This document shows, piece after piece, positions 13,911 to 25,244 of a stretch of DNA of 64,000 bases. The DNA comes from Turbatrix aceti (Eukaryota > Nematoda > Chromadorea > Rhabditida > Panagrolaimidae). Under the pieces are notes generated by a model. The model worked only from the letters and a program-made list of their open reading frames with translations. It was not told the origin of the DNA and made no database searches. Numbering within the stretch: the first letter of the stretch is position 1; each line of letters opens with the position of its first letter. A program made the position numbers and the translations under genes. The stretch is from contig OZ017769.1 in assembly GCA_963969345.1 (NCBI GenBank), forward strand, positions 992,001 to 1,056,000, in the 5' to 3' direction.

Positions 13911-15953
13911 TAGTTTGGTAAACTTGAGCGGTGTTGATTTCCCTCTCCCCGCCCCCTAGGTCTTTCGCCTTCGACTTTCATCTAGTTCCCCTCAACTTGC
14001 ATCAAACGAGGGGGTCCAATCCCATTACCTTCCTCGCGGGCGACAAAAAATCTTAGTATGCAGTGATCAATCCATTACCACCAAAGGGGACCTACCACAA
14101 CTACATCCCCCCTCCATCCAGTTTGTTTGTAAGTCAGTGGGGTGAGTTTTGCAAACTGATGAACCAACAACCCCGTATCAAACTAGTTATTACCATCCAT
14201 TCCATAGTTGTCGCCAGTGCAGGCAGTGCAGTCGCCAACCGACACATCCGGACAGCCAGCAAGCAAGCAGGAGAAAAAACAACATGCCGCCATAGAAAAT
14301 ATTATGAATACATAGCCAGATGATAACAGCGCGCACTGTTCAATTAAAAAAAAACGTTTCATTCAACAGCGCAAAAACTACAACAAAAGAAAGCCACATG
14401 CAAGCATTGGTTGCGTCACAATCCGCAGCAAGTTGGAAATTTATTTCAATTTTTAAAACAAGCAAAGAATCAAAAAGTCCACAACCAGCGGCGCGCAACA
14501 AGCTAATTATAATCTTCGCGCCCTTTGGAGAAGTTATTTAACATCCAGGGAGGCACTAAAGCCACTCGAATGCTAAAAGCACTCATTTTTAGTGTCGTAA
14601 ACATTAGCAACGACAAAAAATATTTTATAAGCGGAAGGATAAGACGACGGCACCAGTCAATATTTTTCCATAATAAATAGAATTTTTTGAAAAAGTAAAA
14701 ACGACAACGAACGCAAATAGAACAAACTCGGTCCATTCGGGTATCCGATTTTTTTTGGGTCCTGGTTGTCATCTCAGATTCAAATTCCAAGAATGAACAA
14801 AACAAGAGTTCGAAAAAGCAATTTTTTACCCCTCACAGACAAAAAAATCCTAAAAGTTTTTTTTTGCGCAAACGGTTCAAAATTCATTTTATAAAATGAT
14901 TTTAAATTTTGAATTTTTTTTTAAATTTTAAAAATTGTTAAAGCAAGTTCCGATTCTGTTTTGAGTAACCGAAATTTTTTGAAACCTTCAAAACTCTAGA
15001 TGAGGCCCCAGAAAAAAATTCATACCAAAAAAAACTTTCAATGAAATAGCTTTAATCTAAAAACCTGTCGTTATCCCCAAAAAAAAGCGAAACTGACAAA
15101 CGATAAACACCCAACCTAATGCATGCACTGATGATGCATCATCCCATGAAATTTTGCGTGTTAACGATAAAAATCAAATCCACCGTGATCTGGAGCAGTT
15201 TGATTAGTTATCGGCTTTAGGATTTAAAATAAAGGTAATTTACCTTTTTTTAATGGATTCCCCCCTTTTTTTCTTATCCAATCCGAGAAATAGGTGAAAC
15301 AGGCACTGTGAAGACAAAAAACTATTCCTGTGCAAAAAAACACATAAAAAGACGCCTCACAGGCATAAAAATCCATTATTAACGCATAAAAACTTTTCAA
15401 AAAAAAAGTTATCATGACCTCAGACCTCAGAAAAGATCGTTTCCACAGGCAAGACAGAACCCAATGCTAAATGCTGACTGACAGCGGGCAATCAAACGAG
15501 TACGTGAGATGCAGTATGCACGACAATTCAAAAAGTATAAATATGCGTGAACTTGAACGCCTGCTTTTCCTGACATGTTGCGTGAGTGCAACGTTCTCCT
15601 GGGAGGGGGACTGGCGCGCTCTGACGACGACACGCAACCCAAACCCAACCTGACCCTAGTCTCTCGCACCTTCCAGATAATCTAGCTAACAAAAAAACGG
15701 GTCAACTGAAAGAAAAAACTGCAGGTTATGACGCAGGGAAGGGAAAACGAAGGACAACAATATATCAAGACTTCAAAGAACGACCCCTATTTTTTCAACT
15801 GCAAAAATAAAACATCATCAGCAAACAGAAGAAAAAGATCCTTTGAAATGGCTACAAAATCACTCTGAGAGCATTCATAAATAAATACCAATGCATTTTT
15901 GAATACTTTTTGTTTGAAAAAAAAGTGTTCCCCCAAAAAAAACTGAAACTGAC

Positions 15954-16457
15954 CTGGATTCTTCAACGAGCGGTGGAGTAGAAGACTGACGCGGGAAAAA
16001 TTCTCGGTAGCAGTATCCTCGACCGCCTCTGAAAAATCACGACAAATGAGGCCTACCATTCAAAAAAAGAAAACTAAAACCAACCGATGATGTCGGCGGT
16101 AGGAGCCATCGCGTTCTGAAAGACAGAAGATTACAACTCTCGGCACGAAAATTCAAAAAGGAGAAAAATTCTGATATGAAAATTTCTAAAAGAAACATAC
16201 GAGACCATCTGTCGGCAGCGATGTTACCACGATTGGATTCACCACACGAGTTACGCCTGAAAATTGACTAAATTAATTGACAAAAACAGTCTCGAAAAAC
16301 ATGCCGGAAAAACGAGCGCGAATGCGTTTCGGTAGGTCTGAAAAAAAACCGTAAATGAGTAACGTTGATGAAATCGCGACCAGACCATCCGTCAAAAAAA
16401 GCGGGAAAAAGAACGTCGTCACGCGTTCGTTCGCAATTGTACTCACCCAAAAAACAT
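15954..16457 (-). CDS. Five 5' coding exons of an unidentified gene (incomplete)
   Basis: Five small exons on the minus strand keep one frame of about 74 residues: 16457-16447 (start MFFG), 16337-16288, 16256-16201, 16115-16085 and 16028-15954. Acceptors are strong (TTTTTTTTCAG, CTGTCTTTCAG); donors include GTGAGT, GTATGT, GTTGGT and GTCAGT, while the donor of exon 2 (GTTTTTG) is weak. Exon 5 ends in phase 1 (Asn-Pro-G). I cannot find a following exon. A direct join to the gld-2 start exon at 5666 does not keep the frame. It may be an alternative non-coding or uORF-bearing 5' end of gld-2, about 10 kb upstream, or a separate gene. No domain is recognised. Confidence 0.5.
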
Positions 16458-17423
16458 GATATCGTATCGTTCTCTGGCTTTATCCTCCCTTGTTGTGCTT
16501 CTGCTGTACGTGTACCTATGTGTTGCGTGTTACGGGAAGGTTACGATTACTCCATACTTCGCTACGACCGATGGATGGATAGAAGCGGCGTGATCGTGAG
16601 AGAGAGAGTGTGTGTGTTGATATGTGTGTGGGGAAGTTAGCACTCTCTGAAAAGGGTTATAAATTCAGGATAATTCACGCCGATTCACGTATTATAAGCC
16701 TCAAAACTCTAGGATTCCGGAAAACCCCTGTTTTCAAGCCCAATCAACATTCATGCCGTTCTAATCGACGTCATTGACAGCCAGAATGTCAATCACGATC
16801 GTAAACACTAAACAAGCCCGAGCAGTTGATGAAGGAAGAAAAGCTCAAACTCCTCAGAAAACGCGCGAAACCCACGATGACGATGATTGCCAGCCAGAGA
16901 ACAGGTCAATTCGAATGTCGTGGTTGGGTTGCAGCGTGTCTTGGGTGATAGCCAGATGTGCATGCCTCCTGCCTGCCGATGGTCTCTTGTTTGTCCTCCC
17001 TCATTTACGTTCTCCTCCTCCATCCAGCGGGTAACGGTACGCGTTGCAACTGTTTATCGACCTTTTTTGGTGAGAGACCGATCGTTCGAACGTTGTTCGT
17101 CGGTTGTCGTTGCCATCCTCCAAGTCTAGTCTATGACTATGGCCCCCGTCCTTTTACTGTCAACCAGTTTACTTACTCTTTTTTGGTACGGAGAAAGCGC
17201 AACTCGACAAAATGCATCGTTTTTTGCGTAGCGACAGAGAGCGAGCGGAGAGAGCCGGATTGAGGCGTCAGTACTCTCGACGCGATACCGTAAGTTCGCA
17301 GTCGAGGAAGGAGGAGAAAAAGTTCTCCATCCATCCACGGTGAGAGCGTGTTCCCAACGCGAAAATTTTTTGCGAATGTGTAGAAGTGTAATGCATTCGT
17401 CGACAGTTTTCGGGTATTCATAT
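16458..17423. other. Intergenic stretch without a clear gene
   Basis: This separates the minus-strand orphan exons from the plus-strand COPA relic. The minus strand just above 16457 looks like a 5' untranslated exon or proximal promoter: an acceptor-like CCCTTTTCAG lies near 16650, about 190 bp before the ATG, and there are GA and GT dinucleotide runs near 16600-16630. Short frames occur on both strands but none shows a conserved motif. Confidence 0.5.
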
Positions 17424-18338
17424 CACTTGCCGGAAACCTCGAAAAGTTCCTGAAGATGCAGAAAGTCGCTCAGATGCGCAAAGACTACAACGGCAATTTT
17501 GCAATTTCTATTTTGCTGGGCGATGTGCAGGAACGCATTCGATGTAAGTTTTTGTTGAACGAATATTTTTGGGGAAAAGTTGTTTTGGTTTTTAGTGTTG
17601 CGCGAAGTAAGACAGATTTCACTCGCTTACCTCACCGCGGTCACCCACGGATATACAGAGACAGCGGATCAGCTGCGTGCTGAACTCGAAGCCACCTAGC
17701 AGCCTGTTCCCGACGTCGAGCCCAACGCGGTTCATCTCGCTCCGCCGCTGCCCATCCGGCAACTCACCGAAAACTGGCCGCTGCTCACGGTCTCGAAGGG
17801 CCCCTTCGACAGCCAGCTTCTCTCTGCCGCGGGCGCCAAGGCCGGACGATCTCAGCCAGAGGCTACAGACCTGCTATCGCCTCACCACGGAAGGCAAGTT
17901 TGGCGAGTGCGTTACTCGGCTCCGAAGCATCCTGCTCACTGTTCCGCTGCTCATCGTCGACTCGAAGCAGAAGGTTGGTTTTTGGGGAAGAATGTTTTTT
18001 TAGCTGATTTTTGGGGTTTTGCAGGTGGCAGAAGCGCAGCAACTGATCGAAGTCTGTCGCAAGTACCTCGTCGGCCTCCTGGTCGAACTCCATCGCCGCG
18101 GTCTGCCCAGCGACACCGAGGCTGACAAGCTGCGTCAACTCGAACTCGCCGCCTACTTCGGAAGCAAAGGGTGGCTCCAACACGCACAAGTTCAACTACG
18201 ACGAGCTCAATCCCTTCGTCCTCGACTCGCACAACTTTGTTAGACAAGGGAGGTGTCTGCGACGTCTGCCAGGTAGCCGAGATTGGCAAAGACGTTGTCG
18301 GACTCAGAATCAGCACAAAGCAGCAGATAAAAAAGTAA
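17424..18338 (+). pseudogene. Truncated, frameshifted coatomer alpha (COPA) 3' fragment
   Basis: COPA is the alpha subunit of the COPI vesicle coat. This fragment begins inside the COPA-like frame at GNLEKFLKMQKVAQMRKDYN, without the N-terminal WD40 propeller. A spliceable intron (17546-17596) leads to a conserved segment ([11 protein letters not shown]). An in-frame TAG falls at about 17695-17697, directly before the conserved PVPDVEPNA and [11 protein letters not shown] large piece of the middle domain is then missing: the frame changes and resumes at [18 protein letters not shown] second intron (about 17974-18024) follows. After AAYFGSKG the C-terminal part is shortened and shifted again, ending with the conserved CQVAEIGKDVVGLRIS and a stop. 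Retained introns show it arose by DNA duplication, not retroposition. The family call is secure; the inactivation follows from the stop and at least two frame changes. Confidence 0.85.
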
Positions 18339-18692
18339 CGGCGTCTCTTTTTTCTTTGAAGTTAACTCGCTGGCTGTTGGGTACTCCCTATTATCTGTAA
18401 TCCACTCACAAGGTGTAAGTTGTTATTTATTCGCTCCCCCATTCACAATCCTCCTCCGTTTTTGTCTAAATAAAATTATTGTACTGAATAAATTAAGTCA
18501 AAGTAAACCGGTCCCAAAGCGCGTTCCTCGGAAATTTTCCTTGAAATAAATAATCAAAATCAGACAATTTCGTACATTTATTTGTCTCAGAATGTTTAAA
18601 AGTTACACGAATTTTCAATTACACGTAAGTTAGGTTGATTGGATACAGCATGTCGTAGAGGATGTGTCGAGGTAGTCACTATGGCGCAGGTG
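18339..18692. other. Short spacer between the COPA relic and the coiled-coil gene
   Basis: This AT-rich spacer contains AATAAA-type signals near 18470-18490 on the plus strand, probably left from the relic's 3' end, and the 3' UTR of the minus-strand gene that ends at 18693. No coding signal was seen. Confidence 0.5.
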
Positions 18693-20027
18693 CTAGTTGC
18701 GGGACGTCGGCGGGCTGGACTGTCCGCGTCGAGGACTGACTGAAAAAAAATAATTACACCGAGTCATAAAACGTTGTCGAAACCCAAAAACTCACCTCTG
18801 ACAGGGGCAGTTCGCATCCGAGCCCGGTAGTACTCCAGCTGGGTCCTCGCCTCCGAATCCTGTCGGCGCGCGTCGTCGAGACGCAACTTGAGAGCAGCAA
18901 TCTCAGCCGCGCGTTGCTCAGAATCTTCTTTGTTCTGCCGCTCGATGGAACCGCACTGTTCGACGGCGATTCGGATATCGTCGCGATCGGCGTCGTTTTC
19001 CGCGTTCACTCTGTTGAGCACATCGACCATCGCCCGATGCTCTGCGTTCTGAGAAGTCGCCAGTCGCCGGAGAGTCGCGTTTTTCTGCCTAGAAGCGTGC
19101 AGGTTGCGTTTGAGCTGCTGGGCGTCGCCTTCGAACCGCTTGACAGATTCCACTTCTGCGCGCAGCTGGCTGACTGTCTGCTGGTTGTCGGACAACTCGG
19201 ACTGCACGCGAAGGAAATCGTTGTTGCCGGTTTCGAGCTGAGCTTCGACTTCCTGCAGGTGGCGCTTTTCAGCCTCGATTTCGGCGTTGACAGCGTCGAT
19301 GGATGCTTTCTTGGCCTTGAATTCGATATCGGTCTTCTCCAACTTGTCGCCGATGGTCGCGATTTCTTCATTCTGTTGGCCGACTGAAGCTTCGAGCCCC
19401 CGGCAAAGGTTGTAGCCATTGTGAATCTTGGCTCTCAGGTTCTTGAGGTGCTCCTCCTTGGCGGCGAGTTCGCAAAGGTTAGCCTCTCGGTTTTCTTCGA
19501 GCAACTGAAGGGTCGCATTGGCCGACGTCTGTGCTTCTTTCAAAACCAACCGTCGCTGCTCCAGCTTGGTGACCATCGCGGCAGACCGCTCCTTCTGCTT
19601 GATGAGGTCGGCGTTGTAGTCTTGGAGCTCAGAGTAAAGCTGTTGAGCCTCTCGAAGCTCATCGACGACGGCCCGGGTCTCAGTCTTCCTCAGCTGCAGC
19701 GTGGCGTTCAGCTTCTCGTGTTCCTGGTCCAATTGGGCGTCTTCTAGCACGGCTTGTTCCAGTTCGGACGCTTCTTTTTCCGCGATCTCGCGTCGTCGTC
19801 GAACTTCCAAATAAGCCCGATTCAGCCTGAAATAATTGACGGAAATAATTGATGCAGCAAACCCCACTGAATGCAACTCACTCTTCATAAACGCGTTCTT
19901 TTTCCGCGATTTCGAGCTTCTTTTCCTCGGTCGCCTTGCGCAGGTGTTCCTTCGTCTTAGCCAGCTGGGCGCGCTTCTGTCGGATTCGACGCAACTCCTC
20001 GCGCAGAGCTTCCGCGGACGACGACAT
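18693..20027 (-). CDS. Coiled-coil protein of unknown function
   Basis: Three exons (20027-19882, 19826-18796, 18739-18693) give about 407 residues. From residue 5 to about 390 the protein is almost continuous heptad-like coiled coil, rich in Glu, Lys, Arg, Leu and Gln and nearly free of Pro, with no membrane segment or signal peptide. The short C-terminal tail is Ser/Pro/Arg-rich. The start MSSSAEALREEL lies just after an acceptor (TTACAG), consistent with a trans-spliced 5' end. Such proteins are usually structural (cytoskeletal, centrosomal, ciliary or cell-division), but I do not recognise the family. The gene is followed by the COPA relic on the other strand. Confidence 0.75.
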
Positions 20028-20895
20028 CCTGTAACAAAAATAAATAAGAACAAAGGTTATTCGAAGACATCGATCGCCGATCAGAAAAACGCAAGAAAAG
20101 CAGCAAGAGCGCAAGAAAACGACTGACTTTTCTGTTGGCCGTCTTCACCTTAAATAAGAAAACGCTGCGCGGACAAATGCGCCCCTAGATCGTGCGTCAT
20201 TTTCCCGCGCTTTTCAGTACCTATTTACCGCAAAAGCCCTCTTTGAAGGTGGCTTTGCTCGACAGGGCGTATTGGATCAAGGATTCATGATAATAATTTT
20301 GGGCTTTTTTATGTTACTGTGCTTCAGTTTCTGTATGTTTTCGCCCTACAGCCGGATTTTTTGGTCTTATGCGCGTTGTGTAGGAGCGCGGCGAAAAAGA
20401 GGTATTTTTTGATTAAAGTGGCCACTTAGTCAGCCATTTTTTGAGATTTTTTTCTGAAATTTTCCATGAATGTTTGGAATAGGGTCGGATACACGGCTAT
20501 GTTTTTACTTTTGCAAAATCGGATCTCGTTTTCGAGATATTCGTTTTTTGACATTTTTAGGCTTGGGTCCCAGAATTTTGAAAAACTAAAAACATAGCCA
20601 TTAGCTGCAATTCTTGTTCAACTCGCGTTACTCAATCCACAATCGAAACTGTGTAAAGTCTAAAAAAATGTGTTTATAAAATTTCCACATTTATCGGTCA
20701 ACAAAAATAAAAAACCAAAAAAAATCACAAAATACAAATTGTTGATTAAGCGAGCCAATAAGTATGTAATATAAAAGGCAGAGAATTCTTTCTTCGATGC
20801 TAGAGAAAAAAAGATGGAACAGAACGTAATAGGAATAATCCTGCTGAGATTGGAAAGCTGATTGGTTGGTTAGTAGTGTTGGGAGTGTGGATAAG
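20028..20895. other. Intergenic region between the coiled-coil and FAX-like genes
   Basis: This contains the promoter of the coiled-coil gene and the 3' UTR of the FAX-like gene, both minus strand. No open frame with coding character was found. Confidence 0.5.
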
Positions 20896-22378
20896 TTAAG
20901 CAGCAGTGGTTTCGGCAGTTTCGGTGGCAGCAGCTTCGGGGGGAACTTCGGCAGCAGGTGACAGTGGAACGGGAGCTGGAACGCCTTCCGCAGCCGGCGG
21001 AGGAGCCGGGACAGGTTCTGGCTCGGGTTCCTTGGGATTGAGTGCCAGGGTTTTGATGATCTCGTCCCAGTCGGGCCAGACGTCGGCCTTGACGCGATCC
21101 ACGAAAGCCCGGATGTTGGGGGTCTTTTCGTCGGCAAACTTGACCGGCTCTTCCGTCGGCTGTGGCGTGTAGAACAACTGGGCTAGGTGACCGAACGCGA
21201 CAGCATCAAACTGAAAACATCCAGAAAATTCATAAACATTAGAACTTTTTTTTTGAAAAACTGACAGTCGTGGGCTTATCGCCGAAGAAGTAGGGTTTCT
21301 CGCCCAGGAGAGTCGAGAGAGCAGTGAGATCGCGACGAATGATTTCCTCGATTTCGGGCAGCGAGTTACGACCGATGCCTTGGACTCGAAGGGCGTTGGT
21401 GAGGCCTCGCTTCAGAAGCAGAGGCCCTGCGGTTTTTGCAAGGACTTTTTTCACGCCGCTCAGGTTGCCGAGGAATCCGTTTTCAACCGAAAACAACCAT
21501 TTTGGGTCGACCGATCGGAGGTAGGCAATTGTGCTAAAAAAGTAAAGAACAACTTTGAATCAAAAAATTATCCAAAAAACACCTACCGGAAGAAGCTCTC
21601 TTCCAGGAGCACGGTGTATGCCCGGGCATCGGCCTGCTCCTTGGGAGAAAGGCCTTCGTCGGCTGTCAGGTTGAATTCCTTCTTGAGAATCTCGATGATG
21701 TTGTTGCTGTCGCTGTAGCTGCGACCGTTGAGTTCGATGAACGGCACCTGGCCCTTGGCCGAGCCTTGTCGAAGTCGTTGCTTACATTCTGCAAGAAAAA
21801 CATCCATACAAATATAAAAATCCAATTCAGTTCAAAACCAGTGTTCCGCTGACTCCGACTCAGAGTCGACTCTTGACTCTGACTCTGAGAGTCGAGAGTC
21901 AGAGTCAGAGTCGAGAGTCGATTTTACAAAATGACCTTTTGACTCTTTGGAGTCGACTCTTTGATGAAATTTTTGAACAAAATACACTTTTATAGCCATT
22001 TTTGGTGCCAAATTTTGATTTTGTAAAGTAAAAACTCGTTAAAGATGAAAGCACGCAGTTTTAGGCGTTTATTGATACATTTTCTGTGAACCTATTTAAA
22101 CTCGGAGTCAAAGAGTCGATTCTGGGAGTCGGAGTCGAAAGAGTCGACTCTCGACTCTGAGTCAGAGTCGAGAGTCGAGAGTCGATTTGGCCAGAGCGGA
22201 ACACTGTTCAAAACTAACAAACCTTGTACTCCAGTCCATTCTGACGAACGAACGTCTCCAGCTTGAGTGAGAACGGTGAGCAGGAGGGAATGGAAGCAGC
22301 ACGGGGAAATTGCACGATGTTGATGACGTTCTGCTTCCAGTCACGTACGAGAAGTCCCTTTGTCGGCTTGATGTTCAT
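20896..22378 (-). CDS. FAX/CDR-type GST-fold protein
   Basis: Member of the failed-axon-connections / cadmium-responsive family, which combines a thioredoxin-like and a GST-C-like domain and sits near metaxins. Exons: 22378-22223, 21780-21587, 21533-21266, 21210-20896, about 310 residues. Recognisable parts are VQFPRAASIPSCSPFSLKLE near the N terminus, GQVPFIELNGRSYSDSNNI in exon 2 and the GST-C core LGEKPYFFGDKPTTFDAVAF in exons 3-4. The last 50 residues are a Pro/Ala/Glu-rich tail not usual for the family. Exon 2 is unusual: the best acceptor (TTCTTGCAG, exon from 21788) gives a family-like start (NVSNDF) but breaks the frame, while an acceptor 8 nt downstream keeps it. Intron 1 carries a hAT-type MITE. 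The enzyme activity, if any, is unknown. Confidence 0.82.
21839..22206. mobile_element. hAT-type MITE in intron 1 of the FAX-like gene
   Basis: The 368-bp element starts CAGTGTTCCGCT and ends AGCGGAACACTG, a perfect 12-bp terminal inverted repeat of the CAGTG type used by hAT transposons. It is flanked by an exact 8-bp duplication, TTCAAAAC, at 21831-21838 and 22207-22214, the target-site length of hAT. Subterminal parts consist of many GAGTC/GACTC motifs in both orientations. There is no coding capacity. It lies wholly inside the intron. Confidence 0.92.
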
Positions 22379-25159
22379 GATTGGACTGAATGAGGTGTCG
22401 TAAGCTGATTGGCTGGAAAAAGTGTTCGGAAGAATCGTAAAACTGCAGTAAGCCTAAAAAGAACAAAAAGAACATCCTGGATTTTTGCCTTGTCACGCGC
22501 GCCCAAATAAATAATATTTCGCGTTGTTCAGATAATTGATGGGAGCACGGGACTGGATTTACGGCGATAACCCCATAGTTGGTGTCTTACAAACGAAACG
22601 GCAGACGGACACCATAAAGGACAGTGGACGGAAACAGGCGCGAAACACGAATGGATATTTATAATGGAATGTAAAAATTAGAAAATTGTTAGAATAAAAA
22701 ATAACGCTCGTGAAAAACAAAAGTATCGTAAACAGGAGTAGCAAGAGTAGAACAACGATGACTACGTTAAGATTACCCTCAATCTTGAATTTTCCAAACA
22801 AAAGTTGTCAAGTCAGCAAAGATTTACGATCACCAGTTCACCTGTCAATTGTGTTACTTTTTGGGATTCCAGGAGGTTACGACATGCGATCGTAACTTCT
22901 TTCTTTAATTTTTAGGGTAAGTTACAATCAAAGAACTCAAACTGAGTGAGGGGAGAATTTAGACATTTCTAATCTATAAACACTGCTTTAGTCTCTTTGA
23001 GCTGGCCTCTAACTTTTACGGCATAGAAACAGTGATAGCGTAAACAAAACTGTACTACCATATATTTTTTTCAAATTTTAGGTAAAGTAAACAGTCAAGA
23101 CGCCAACGACCACCCAACTCGTGAAAAAATGTTTAAAAAAGGCGTCAACAAAAAGTATCGTAATTATTTATATGAATGTAATTACAAAACGAACCTGCCA
23201 CAGAGATCAGATCCCCCCAGCCGCGCTCAATCAGACACTATTTAGTGTCGCGACAGTTCATTACACACTCCTTTCATTGCGGTGGAGGAATGCAGCAGCA
23301 GCAGCAGGAGCAGGGGCGGTTTGCTGCGGCGCATGTGGTACATAGCAGTATTGTATCCATCCCGAGCGATAGATGCTAAGGCTATCTCCGCTGTGCATCT
23401 ATTTTCCGCCCCTATACTTTTTTTTCAAAAAGTCTTGCGCGGGGGTCACTGCCACAGACGGCATCCATCCTCTGCTCACAGCATTTCCGATCGCGTAATC
23501 AAAAACTCCGATCAACAGACGCCCTTGCCAAAGCGCGGCGCCATACACCATACTCACAAATTGGTAAAAAAAAAGTAACCAAGAACTTTGTGCGTTTACA
23601 GTCAGGAAAAAATTAAGAGTACAAAAATTCTTTGAATTTTTTACAGTCGTCTAAAAATTTTTAAATACTACGTGACATACCAACATACCAGAAATTTGTA
23701 CAAGAAATAAAATCGGGGTGCTTAAAATCTTGTGACAATGAACATAATCCTCCTCCCCACGCAACCACCTCAAGGAAACGGAAAGATGGAGTGGAGTGAG
23801 TGTTTGCCGGTCAAACAATGTCCGACAGCTGCTTCAAGTGGTTCTGTCTCCCGCGTAGCTGACTTATAGGGAGGCCTAGGTGAGCGGGTTATTCATAGAA
23901 CGGTCACGTCAAGTGAATTTTAGTTTAGCGTGGTCAAGACGAGGGAAATTGTACAAAAAAATATTATATTTCAAAAAAATTATATCACGAGCGATAATTT
24001 CAATTTCAAACTCTACCAATGACACAACACCTACAACAATGAGGTTTGTATACGTATACCAGACGCTGCGACAATGCCTGGTTGAAATAGGGGAAAACGT
24101 AGAAGGAAAGGAAAAAGAACGACTACGTGACAACCATAAATTGTAGCCAATAAAGACTAACTGCCATGAACAGTTTGTCTTTGTTTCAACTGACCAGTGG
24201 TCGGTCTATTCGAAACAGACGAAAGATGCATGTGCGAGACACGTGAACCGCATCTTTCTACTGCTTTCCCTAGTAAGATTCACTGACTGTTTCCGTCGGC
24301 ATCTCCGTGATATCGAGGCGTGTAACAGACATCCATGTTGCTTTTTAGAGCTTGATTTAGAGCTAGGGTAAAAGGTGGAAGAAAAGGGTTCGCCCACAAC
24401 GTAGAACAAATCATGTTCAGAAATTTTTGAATGATTGGGTTTAAAAAAATTGGAATGTTTTTTTACTGTAAATACCTTCCTCAATTTTTTTAAATCCAAA
24501 ACCCATAAGAAAATTTCTGCACACGTTGTTTTTGTTTCACGTTGTGAACAAATCATGCTGCTCTTCCCCTCTTTGCTTCACGCAGAGCAACAAGCCCCCC
24601 AAGAACCAAACCATAACGTACGAAGCAACAGGGATGTCTGTCACCAACCGACCCTTTTGGTTGGTGCCGGAGACGACTGACTATACTATTATGGGATGGA
24701 TCCCTAAGTACGCCCTCGGTCTAAACTATCCTCTTCAAAGTTTACACAAAAGAGTAAATGCCAACCATTTGTGCCGATCTTGTATCTACAAAGGCGACCC
24801 CGCACGACAACACTTCGTTGGCGAAGAAGACGCGACGACCTCAAAGGCATAAATAAGCATTTTAGTCTTCTCGGTTGCCCATAAAAGTTTTTTTATACCG
24901 ACACGAAAAAAATGAGAGAAACGAACGCCCATCAAACCCATTCATAGGGGCATGTGGATGGATGGGATGGGACAAAAGTCATCATGAACAAAATATCTAC
25001 TGTTATGGGGAGATAGGTTACACCCAGTAAAAACGGCAGCAAAAACGAAAAAATTGCAGTTGGGGTACTTCCGAAACGTTATACTTAAAAAAAATTTTAA
25101 TAAAATCACAAAAGTCTATACGGTGTATTTTTAAAAGTGAAATTTGATGACTGGGATTC

Positions 25160-25244
25160 AAGTTTTGATGAGTCATACAAAAACAAAGAAAATTGTATAG
25201 CGATGTTTCGTAATATAAAACAATAATATGACTCATCATAACTT
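25160..25244. repeat. Imperfect hairpin with ATGAGTCATA stems
   Basis: AAGTTTTGATGAGTCATA at 25160-25177 is complementary, with one mismatch, to 25227-25244. The loop is about 49 nt. It could be a stem-loop or a pair of AP-1-like TGAGTCA sites in opposite orientation. Confidence 0.5.

Larger units (their letters stand above)
5667..15953. other. 10-kb gene-poor, AT-rich block
   Basis: No run of GC-rich codons flanked by splice signals was found here on either strand; the frames are short and Lys/Phe/Asn-rich, as expected by chance in AT-rich DNA. The block lies between the start of gld-2 and an orphan cluster of 5' exons on the same strand, so part of it may be a long intron or a regulatory region. 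It contains a MITE (8147-8553) and a short-loop hairpin (13871-13910), annotated separately. Small RNA genes cannot be excluded by eye. Confidence 0.6.

Noticed and set aside
15787..15954. Open continuation of the orphan exon 5 frame to a stop at 15787
   Set aside because: It begins with a strong donor (CCAG followed by GTCAGT), and the following residues are Phe/Lys-rich, as in AT-rich non-coding DNA, so it is probably intron.
16590..16630. GA and GT dinucleotide runs
   Set aside because: Ordinary microsatellite-like sequence near a gene start; no further structure.
18914..19387. 157-codon open frame opposite the coiled-coil gene
   Set aside because: It is an antisense shadow of a Glu/Lys/Leu-rich coding exon, with no start context or splice signals of its own.
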